Shown here: positions 13,043-19,037 of the stretch, piece after piece
Numbering within the stretch: position 1 is the first letter of the stretch
How the letters are laid out: every line of letters starts with the position of its first letter
Assembly (NCBI GenBank): GCA_964451715.1
Contig: CAYVIZ010000024.1
Location: 1 to 19,037 of the forward strand
Length of the DNA: 19,037 nt
From: Tiamatella sp964451715
GTDB taxonomy: Archaea > Thermoproteota > Thermoprotei_A > Sulfolobales > Acidilobaceae
Direction of reading: 5' to 3'
Made by a program: the position numbers and the translations under genes
The notes under the pieces: generated by a model
Database searches by the model: none
The model's input: the letters and a program-made list of their open reading frames with translations, nothing else
What the model was told of the DNA's origin: nothing

Positions 13043-15093
13043 ATAACAATGCTTACTATAGGGGGTGTCTTAACCGGGTTGTAGGGTATACCCCTGCCGC
13101 TGTAGAACTTGCTGAACCACTCGTAGAAGTGGAGCCTCAGGCTGTGCGCGAACGCTATGATCGCCTCCAGACCAGCTGTGAGCAGGTTGCCTAGGACGTA
13201 TATTAGAATCCCGGCTATAGCCATGACGGGGCCAGTCCAAACCATCTCCGTAAGTATTGTAAATCCATACATTAGACTGGCGTGTGCAAGGCTGAGCCCC
13301 ATGATCCTGAAGAACGAGGGTATGTTCCCCAGTAGCATGAGGACTACCTCGAAGGTCTCCATGAACGCCGCCGCCAGCCCGTGCTTCAGGCCAGCCGCGC
13401 CCTCCTCTATGAGGCCTATAACGGGCTCCCCCAGCATTATCCAGAGCAGGGACGCCACGCCTACTATGCCGACTATCTTGCCGGCAGTAGTATGCATGCC
13501 GCCGAGTGTGGCGTCTCTTATTATTCCACCGCCCTCATAGGCGTCCATCGTAACCAGGAATGGAGCCGTGGCCGCCGTGAACAGTAGGAACTTAGGGAGC
13601 CGTGTCGCTAGGAGCTCGCCGTACTCCCTCCTTATCAGGCTGTTCACCACGCCGAGGAAGGTTCCCAGTATGAGTATAACGCCCGCCACTATGAGGGGTA
13701 TAGTCAACGCGTACCTGACCAGCAGGTTGAGCATCTCCTCGTTACCGTGCTCTATGGCGAAGAGCGGCGTCGCCAGCGGCGGGTGCTCGAAGCCTAGGCG
13801 CTCCCATAGCGAGGCGAAGTGGGTCATGGGGCCGAAGAACTCGCCGGCCAGGAACCCTGTCACCATACTGGCGCCCCCGAGCACCATGACCAGGGTCCAC
13901 GTGAGCCTGCTGTCCTCGCTTCTCGCCTTCCTGTAGAACCAGTAGGCCGCCAGGAAGACTAGGAGCCCGTGGCCTAGGTCGGGGAACATTAGGCCGAATA
14001 TTATGGGCATCGTCACCGCTAGGAACACTGTCGGCACTACCTCGTCGGGGTCGGGCTCACCGTACATCCTGACGATCTTGTGGAAGGGTTGTAGTATGCG
14101 GGGCAGGATTATACGTGTAGGAGGCTTCTTCTCCTCGGATCTCCTCAGGAGCCTCAGCACTCTTAGGATGAAGGATCCCCCGGTGGCCTGGTCCAGGGTC
14201 TTCTCAAGCCTGCCCAGGTCGGACTTGTCAACATAGCCTTGGAGGACGGCTGTCCTGCTTGTCGTCCTAGCGTTCGCGAGGAGCCTGAAGGCCTCCCGCA
14301 GCGCTAGGACTAGGTGGTAGTATCTTCCCGCCTCGTCTATCCTGGAGAGCAGGCTCCTCCTCTTCTCCTCCGCCTCCTCTAGCGTCTTCTTTATAAGGTT
14401 GTCAAGGTGCTCCACGAGCCGCCGCGGGTTCCCCGGCATGCCTTCAGGCATCCTTAGAGCTTGGAACCCAATGTCTGAGAGAAGCCTGTTCAAGCCCTCA
14501 GCGTTCTCGGGGGGGCATGCTAGGAGGACTAGAAGCCTGTCCTCGCCCGCCTCCTTTATAGCTGCGATACAGTCCTTCTCCTCCACGAAGCCAGCCAGAG
14601 AATCCGTTGCCTCGGCCTCTATGAAGCCTGCTGTGACTATGAGCCTCTTAACACTGGCCAGCCTGGTGAAGTCTAGGTCGGTGTCTGCTATGGCCTCATA
14701 GAACTCCTTCATCCTGGCCAGCTCGGCCGCGCGGGCCTCTGCCTCTAGTATAAGCCTGACGCCCTCATCGAACTCTGCCTCGAGCTCACTGTACTCTTTC
14801 TCAGCGGCCTCGGCCGCCTCCACCCAGCCTCCCGCTCTGAGCTCTATCCTGCCAGGGCTCCGGGGAGAGGCCTTGAGGACGTCGAAGTACCTCTCAAGCT
14901 TGACTGCCTTGTCTGAGAGATGGCTCAGCCATCTCCTGTAAGACCTGTCCACGCTGCCTGGGAGCTTGTCATCAGGCTGCTCCGGGTGTAGCAATCCTTT
15001 AGGGGCCAGCTCGGCCACGAGGTGGTCCAGCTCTTCCCTGGGCACTGTTATGACGGTCTCTGCAACCATTCGGGGTACCAGCGTGACGGCCAC
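13033..15093 (-). CDS. atpI: A-type ATP synthase subunit a (I)
   Basis: The membrane stator subunit (686 residues, typical length) that forms the ion half-channels beside the rotating proteolipid ring. The N-terminal half (about 1-340) is soluble and rich in coiled coil (for example EAAEKEYSELEAEFDEG and LIKKTLEEAEEKRRS); it anchors the peripheral stalks. About eight membrane helices follow, starting near VPTVFLAVTMPIIFGLMFP with the family piece DLGHGLL. The essential arginine is about Arg653 in HSLRLHFYEW, followed by FSKFYSGRG near the C-terminus. The GTG at 15093 has GGTG six nt upstream. It is divergent from atpFEAB, rather than leading the same operon as in many euryarchaea. The proteolipid gene is not next to it. 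Confidence 0.95.
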   Translation of the reverse strand: MAVTLVPRMVAETVITVPREELDHLVAELAPKGLLHPEQPDDKLPGSVDRSYRRWLSHLSDKAVKLERYFDVLKASPRSPGRIELRAGGWVEAAEAAEKEYSELEAEFDEGVRLILEAEARAAELARMKEFYEAIADTDLDFTRLASVKRLIVTAGFIEAEATDSLAGFVEEKDCIAAIKEAGEDRLLVLLACPPENAEGLNRLLSDIGFQALRMPEGMPGNPRRLVEHLDNLIKKTLEEAEEKRRSLLSRIDEAGRYYHLVLALREAFRLLANARTTSRTAVLQGYVDKSDLGRLEKTLDQATGGSFILRVLRLLRRSEEKKPPTRIILPRILQPFHKIVRMYGEPDPDEVVPTVFLAVTMPIIFGLMFPDLGHGLLVFLAAYWFYRKARSEDSRLTWTLVMVLGGASMVTGFLAGEFFGPMTHFASLWERLGFEHPPLATPLFAIEHGNEEMLNLLVRYALTIPLIVAGVILILGTFLGVVNSLIRREYGELLATRLPKFLLFTAATAPFLVTMDAYEGGGIIRDATLGGMHTTAGKIVGIVGVASLLWIMLGEPVIGLIEEGAAGLKHGLAAAFMETFEVVLMLLGNIPSFFRIMGLSLAHASLMYGFTILTEMVWTGPVMAIAGILIYVLGNLLTAGLEAIIAFAHSLRLHFYEWFSKFYSGRGIPYNPVKTPPIVSIVIAR

Positions 15094-15142
15094 CTAGAAC
15101 ACCCCTATTCTCATCCCGGTTTTGATGCGTGGCCGTATAAGG

Positions 15143-15151
15143 AATATAAAA
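15143..15151 (-). promoter_or_regulatory. TATA box of atpI
   Basis: TTTTATATT on the minus strand predicts a start near 15120 and a leader of about 27 nt before the GTG at 15093. The plus-strand reading AATATAAAA could also serve the opposite operon. Confidence 0.5.
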
Positions 15152-15174
15152 GTGTGCCAACAGGGAAGGGGACA

Positions 15175-15184
15175 TCTATAAAAA
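15175..15184 (+). promoter_or_regulatory. TATA box of the atpFEAB operon
   Basis: TCTATAAAAA predicts transcription start near 15205 and a leader of about 40 nt before atpF at 15248. The leader holds a tiny open frame of eight codons (15217-15243). Confidence 0.5.
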
Positions 15185-15247
15185 TCCCCTATGGACGCTT
15201 AGCCTAATACGGTGCGATGGAACCGGCTATGATCCAGGTGTGACACG

Positions 15248-15553
15248 GTGGGTAGGATAGTAGTCGTCGGCGACGAGCATTCCCTGCTCCCGTTCAGGCT
15301 GGCGGGGGCGGATACCATTGAGGCTTCAAGCTGGGATGAGGCTAAGCGAGTTATAGAGGAACAGCTAAGCACTAAGGGGGACGTATCAATCGTGCTCCTC
15401 GCGGCCCACCTCATACCAGAGGAGAAGAGGGGGGAGTTCAGGGAGCTGGCCTCCCGGATGGGGTTCACCCTCCTCAGCCTCCCCACCAAGTGGGCCCCTC
15501 CCAAGCCGGTTGACATGAAGAAGATGCTACTAGAAGCCCTTGGATTCGGGTGA
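15248..15553 (+). CDS. atpF: A-type ATP synthase subunit F
   Basis: The central-stalk subunit F (101 residues) that sits on subunit D and links rotation to the A3B3 head. Family signs are the N-terminal strand IVVVGDEHSLLPFRLAGAD, in the place of the usual VIGDxDTVxGFRLAG, then SWDEAKRVIEEQL, VSIVLLAAHLIPEEKR and a C-terminal helix ending in KKMLLEALGFG. The GTG start at 15248 has AGGTG (15236-15240) seven nt upstream. It is the first gene of the plus-strand ATP synthase operon, and only 6 bp separate its stop from atpE. Confidence 0.9.
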   Translation: MGRIVVVGDEHSLLPFRLAGADTIEASSWDEAKRVIEEQLSTKGDVSIVLLAAHLIPEEKRGEFRELASRMGFTLLSLPTKWAPPKPVDMKKMLLEALGFG

Positions 15554-15559
15554 TCAGGT

Positions 15560-16156
15560 GTGAGTCTGAAGGGGAGCCCCGAGAGGCTGGCCCGCACCAT
15601 TGTGGAGCGGGAGTTCGAGGAGTATTCGGGCAGGATAGAGGAGGCGTTCAAGGCGGCTGCTAGGCTGTTGGAGGAGACTAGGGAGAAGGAGTCCAGCAGG
15701 GTTGAGAAGCTGGTCTCCCAGGATTTGGCGGGGGCTGCAGAGAGGCTTAAGAGTGAGGAGTCGAGCCTTGAGCTCCAGCTGAAGACTGCTAAGGCGGAGG
15801 CTGTTAACGCGTGGGTTGAAAGGGTTATAGAGGAGGCTGTCAAGAGGGCCCTCGAGGACAGGGATGGCGAGTGGTATAGGAGGTTCATGGAGGGCTTGGT
15901 GGATAAGCTCATGGACGAGGCGGGCGACGGGGTGTTCGTGGTTAAGGTCTCCAAGGAGGATATGAGGCTCGCCGAGGAGCTCCTCGGCAGGGCTGGGGGC
16001 AGGCTCAAGCTCTCCAGGGAGCCCGCGGATATTATGGGTGGGCTCATAGCGGTCTCCGAGGACGGTGACATAGTCCTCGACTACACGTTCGAGCTCCTGC
16101 TTGAGAGCATTAAACCTAAAATAAGGGCTAGGATAGCCAGACTAATTGAGGGGTGA
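15560..16156 (+). CDS. atpE: A-type ATP synthase subunit E
   Basis: The peripheral-stalk subunit E (198 residues), which forms a long coiled coil with subunit H/G and holds the catalytic head to subunit a. The N-terminal half (about 1-100) is highly charged helix (REFEEYSGRIEEAFKAAARL, ETREKESSRVEKLVSQ). The C-terminal globular half contains VFVVKVSKEDMRLAEELLG, ADIMGGLIAVSEDGDIVLDYTFE (with the family GGxxxxxxDGxIxxxxTxE pattern) and a final Arg-rich helix. The GTG start follows GGTGAT (15549-15554) with 5-nt spacing. The coiled-coil partner (H/G) is not seen in this window. Confidence 0.93.
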   Translation: MSLKGSPERLARTIVEREFEEYSGRIEEAFKAAARLLEETREKESSRVEKLVSQDLAGAAERLKSEESSLELQLKTAKAEAVNAWVERVIEEAVKRALEDRDGEWYRRFMEGLVDKLMDEAGDGVFVVKVSKEDMRLAEELLGRAGGRLKLSREPADIMGGLIAVSEDGDIVLDYTFELLLESIKPKIRARIARLIEG

Positions 16157-16163
16157 GCAGGGT

Positions 16164-17942
16164 TTGGCTATAAAGGGTAGGATAAGCAGGATCTCAGGCC
16201 CCCTCGTCGTCGCTGAGGGGATGAAAGGGGTACAGATGTACGAGATGGTTAGAGTAGGAGAGGAGGGCCTCATAGGGGAGGTCTCCCGTATAATCGGGGA
16301 TAAGGCTTACATACAGGTCTACGAGTCTACGAGTGGTATAAGGCCGGGTGACCCGGTTGAGGGGACCGGCGCTCCTCTGAGCGTGGAGCTGGGCCCCGGG
16401 CTCTTGACTAGTATTTACGACGGCGTCCAGAGGCCTCTGAACAAGATAGCCGAGGCCACGAAGGATATCTTCATACGCCGCGGAGTCCATGTCGACCCTA
16501 TACCCCGGAATAAGAAGTGGGGGTTCACCCCGGCCAAGCTGGAGAAGGGCGACAAGGTCAGCGGCGGCGATGTCGTGGGTGTGGTACAGGAGACCAGTCT
16601 TATACAGCACAAGGTGATGGTCCCCCCCAACATTCATGGGAGGCTGAAGTGGATAGCTGTCGAGGGCGAGTACACGGTTGATGACATGATAGGAGAGGTG
16701 GAAGTCGACGGCAAGACGGTGCCTCTCAGGCTATCGCATAAGTGGCCTGTCAGGCTGCCTAGGCCTGTCAGAGTCAAGCTGGAGCCCAGCGAGCCCCTGA
16801 TTACAGGTGTCAGGATACTCGATACAATGTTCCCCATGGCGAAAGGCGGCACGGGAGCTATACCCGGCGCTTTCGGCACGGGTAAAACGGTTACACTGCA
16901 CAGTCTTGCACAGTGGAGCGAGGCGAGGGTCGTAGTCTATATCGGGTGCGGTGAGAGAGGAAACGAGATGACCGAGGTCCTCGAGAGATTCCCCGAGTAC
17001 ATAGACCCGTGGACAGGGAAGCCCCTCATGGAGAGGACCATACTTATAGCGAACACGAGCAACATGCCTGTAGCCGCTAGGGAGGCCAGTATATACGTTG
17101 GCATGACGCTGGCGGAGTACTATAGGGACATGGGGTACGACGCGCTCATAGTGGCGGACTCCACCAGCAGGTGGGCCGAGGCCCTCAGAGAGATAGCCGG
17201 CCGCCTCGAGGAGATGCCGGCCGAGGAGGGATACCCTAGCTATCTAGCCTCTAGGCTTGCAGAGTTCTACGAGAGAGCCGGCAGGGCGGTGACAGTGGGC
17301 TCCCCTGAGAGGGTGGGGAGCGTGACGGTCGTGGGCGCCGTGTCTCCCCCTGGCGGAGACTTCACGGAGCCCGTGACGAGCCATACTAAGAGGTTTATAA
17401 GAGTCTTCTGGGCCCTCGACGCCGCACTGGCCTATAGCAGGCACTATCCCGCGATAAACTGGATCACGAGCTACTCGGCCTACGTGGACCTGGTGGCGAA
17501 GTGGTGGCATGAGAAGGTGGATGAGAGGTGGAAGGAGTACAGGGAGGAGGCGATGGAGATACTGCTCAGGGAGGACGAGTTGAAGGAGATAGTGAGGCTC
17601 GTAGGCCCCGAGAGCCTCAGCGAGCACGACAAGCTCGTATTGGAGACCGCGAGGCTCCTCAAGGACGGGTTCCTCAAGCAGAACGCTTTCGACGAGATAG
17701 ACGCCTTCTCGCCTCCGAAGAAGCAGTTCCTCCTGCTCAAGATGATAATAGACTACCACAGGGAGGCCGCGAGGCTCGTTGAGAAGGGTATACCCGTGTC
17801 CCGTATAAAGGAGGCCACGCAGGACGTGGTGGTCGAGATGTCTAAGGCTAGGTTCAGTATACCGAACGACAAGCTGGAGCTTATCGGTCAGCTCGAGGAG
17901 AAGGCCCTCGAGCGTCTTAAGAGCCTCGAGCTAGGAATGTGA
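16164..17942 (+). CDS. atpA: A-type ATP synthase catalytic subunit A
   Basis: The catalytic ATP-binding subunit of the A3B3 head (592 residues, normal length). The P-loop is GAFGTGKT (about residues 235-242), followed by the CGERGNEMTEVL segment with the catalytic glutamate, ADSTSRWAEALREIAGRLEEMPAEEGYP and the VGSVTVVGAVSPPGGDFTEPV strand. The non-homologous insert typical of A/V-type A subunits is present at about residues 100-190 (GVHVDPIPRNKKWGF and after). TTG 16164 is chosen because GAGGGGTGA (16148-16156) lies seven nt upstream and the start clears atpE. A longer TTG at 16146 would overlap atpE. It is followed 11 bp later by atpB. Confidence 0.97.
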   Translation: MAIKGRISRISGPLVVAEGMKGVQMYEMVRVGEEGLIGEVSRIIGDKAYIQVYESTSGIRPGDPVEGTGAPLSVELGPGLLTSIYDGVQRPLNKIAEATKDIFIRRGVHVDPIPRNKKWGFTPAKLEKGDKVSGGDVVGVVQETSLIQHKVMVPPNIHGRLKWIAVEGEYTVDDMIGEVEVDGKTVPLRLSHKWPVRLPRPVRVKLEPSEPLITGVRILDTMFPMAKGGTGAIPGAFGTGKTVTLHSLAQWSEARVVVYIGCGERGNEMTEVLERFPEYIDPWTGKPLMERTILIANTSNMPVAAREASIYVGMTLAEYYRDMGYDALIVADSTSRWAEALREIAGRLEEMPAEEGYPSYLASRLAEFYERAGRAVTVGSPERVGSVTVVGAVSPPGGDFTEPVTSHTKRFIRVFWALDAALAYSRHYPAINWITSYSAYVDLVAKWWHEKVDERWKEYREEAMEILLREDELKEIVRLVGPESLSEHDKLVLETARLLKDGFLKQNAFDEIDAFSPPKKQFLLLKMIIDYHREAARLVEKGIPVSRIKEATQDVVVEMSKARFSIPNDKLELIGQLEEKALERLKSLELGM

Positions 17943-17953
17943 GGTGGTCGGGC

Positions 17954-19037
17954 GTGTCTGTTATAGGTGTCAGGGAGTATCACCGTATAAAGGAGATAAA
18001 GGGCCCCCTCCTAGTGGTGGAGGGCGTCTCGCGCGTCGCTTACGACGAGATAGTCGAGGTAGAGCTCGCATCGGGCGAGAAGAGGAGGGGCAGAGTACTC
18101 GACGTGGCCCACGGCGTAGCTGTGGTACAGGTTTTCGAGGGGACCACCGGTATAACCAGCACCGGGACTAAGGTGAGGTTCCTCGGGAAGCCGCTTGAGA
18201 TACCTGTCAGCGAGGACATGCTGGGCAGGATCTTCAACGGGCTCGGCGAGCCCATAGACGGGAGGCCTCCCGTGCTTGCGGAGGAGAAGAGGGACATAAA
18301 TGGTGAACCCTTGAACCCGGCTCAGAGGGCTTACCCGGAGGACTTCATACAGACCGGTGTAAGCGCTATAGACGGGATGAACACGCTGGTCAGGGGGCAG
18401 AAGCTGCCGATATTCTCGGGGAGCGGGCTCCCCCACAACACGCTGGCGGCCCAGATAGCGAGGCAGGCCACGGTTAGGGGTGAGCAGGAGGAGTTCGCCG
18501 TCGTCTTCGCCGCTATAGGAATAAAGTATGACGACGCCCTGTTCTTCAAGAACTTCTTCGAGGAGACGGGTGCGCTGAACAGGGTTGCAATGTTCATGAA
18601 CCTCGCCGACGAGCCGGCTATGATAAGGCTCGTAACACCACGTGCAGCCCTCACCCTAGCCGAGTACCTTGCCTATGAGAGGGACATGCACGTACTGGTC
18701 ATACTGACAGACATGACGAACTACGCTGAAGCCCTCAGAGAGATAAGCGCCGCCAGAGAGGAGGTGCCGGGCAGGCAGGGCTACCCGGGATACATGTACA
18801 GCGACCTAGCCACCATATACGAGAGAGCAGGCAGGGTCCACGGTAAGAAGGGCAGCATAACACAGATGCCCATACTAACAATGCCCAACGACGACATAAC
18901 ACACCCGATACCGGATCTGACTGGCTACATAACAGAGGGACAGATAGTCCTCGACAGGAACCTTCACAACAGGGGCATCTATCCGCCGATAAACGTGCTC
19001 ATGAGCCTCTCCAGGCTCATGAAGGAGGGAATAGGCC
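17954..19037 (+). CDS. atpB: A-type ATP synthase regulatory subunit B, 3' partial
   Basis: The non-catalytic nucleotide-binding subunit of the A3B3 head, which supplies the arginine finger to subunit A sites. The frame is open to the window end (361 codons; full length is usually about 460-470). Seen are the N-terminal beta-barrel (VIGVREYHRIKEIKGPLLVV), LGRIFNGLGEPIDGRPP, AQRAYPEDFIQTGVSAIDG and the degenerate P-loop FSGSGLPHN, which lacks the GKT and is diagnostic for B. Later come ILTDMTNYAEALREIS, PGRQGYPGYMYSDLA and GYITEGQIVLDRNLHNRGIYPPINVL. The GTG start at 17954 follows GAGGTGG (17941-17947). The stop and any following atpD are outside. Confidence 0.97.
   Translation, partial: MSVIGVREYHRIKEIKGPLLVVEGVSRVAYDEIVEVELASGEKRRGRVLDVAHGVAVVQVFEGTTGITSTGTKVRFLGKPLEIPVSEDMLGRIFNGLGEPIDGRPPVLAEEKRDINGEPLNPAQRAYPEDFIQTGVSAIDGMNTLVRGQKLPIFSGSGLPHNTLAAQIARQATVRGEQEEFAVVFAAIGIKYDDALFFKNFFEETGALNRVAMFMNLADEPAMIRLVTPRAALTLAEYLAYERDMHVLVILTDMTNYAEALREISAAREEVPGRQGYPGYMYSDLATIYERAGRVHGKKGSITQMPILTMPNDDITHPIPDLTGYITEGQIVLDRNLHNRGIYPPINVLMSLSRLMKEGIG

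Noticed and set aside
15108..15128. GGATGA and TTGATGC words in the atpI-atpF gap as possible C boxes
   Set aside because: No CTGA D box at a fitting distance on either strand and no terminal stem.
15199..16071. 290-codon minus-strand open frame opposite atpF and atpE
   Set aside because: Ser-rich low-complexity translation typical of the antisense of charged helical genes; atpF and atpE are firm.
17244..17759. 171-codon minus-strand open frame opposite atpA
   Set aside because: Antisense to the highly conserved catalytic subunit; no recognisable domain.

Overview
The window looks like chromosome from a hyperthermophilic crenarchaeon, most likely Desulfurococcales-like. The signs are an A-type ATP synthase, a CutA/Dcd/NnrD/TrmI/beta-RFAP-synthase gene set of archaeal type, heavy use of ATA (Ile) and AGG (Arg) codons, many GTG and TTG starts behind GGAGGTGAT-type Shine-Dalgarno (SD) sites, archaeal TATA boxes about 26 bp before inferred starts, T-run terminators and box C/D sRNAs. 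I cannot name the species. I see no insertion sequences, CRISPR arrays, tRNA or rRNA genes, and genes are tightly packed.

Layout. Bases 1-2082 hold the 3' part of a quinol-type nitric oxide reductase that begins before the window. A 337-bp gap follows, with a T-run terminator, a box C/D sRNA (2232-2290) and the promoter of a three-gene ABC importer of the NitT/TauT/SsuABC type (2420-4867: binding protein, permease, ATPase; substrate unknown). On the minus strand come a small Yip1-like membrane protein (4882-5556), an M17 leucyl aminopeptidase (5610-7130) and an apparent operon read from 10506 down to 7211: NAD(P)HX epimerase/dehydratase, CutA1, an HD-domain phosphohydrolase and a dCTP deaminase/dUTPase-family protein. 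A perfect 12-bp hairpin sits between the last two. A nicotinamidase-like hydrolase (10591-11190, plus) diverges from this operon. It converges on a beta-RFAP synthase-like GHMP protein (11183-12046, minus), which follows a TrmI tRNA m1A methyltransferase (12093-12878, minus).

The right third is the A-type ATP synthase. atpI (subunit a, 13033-15093) is on the minus strand and diverges from atpF, atpE, atpA and atpB (15248 to beyond 19037). Between atpI and trmI, in the trmI leader, lies a second box C/D sRNA (12899-12963, minus). It has a 7-bp terminal stem, exact kink-turn geometry and two 12-nt guides.

Functionally the window combines energy conservation (NO reduction, ATP synthase), small-molecule uptake, nucleotide/cofactor repair (NnrD/E, Dcd, HD protein, nicotinamidase) and RNA modification (TrmI, two guide sRNAs). 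No wholly new defence or mobile system is visible. The most noteworthy points are the sRNA built into the trmI leader next to a hairpin that would mask the trmI SD, and the NO reductase in which a catalytically important glutamate is replaced by proline.
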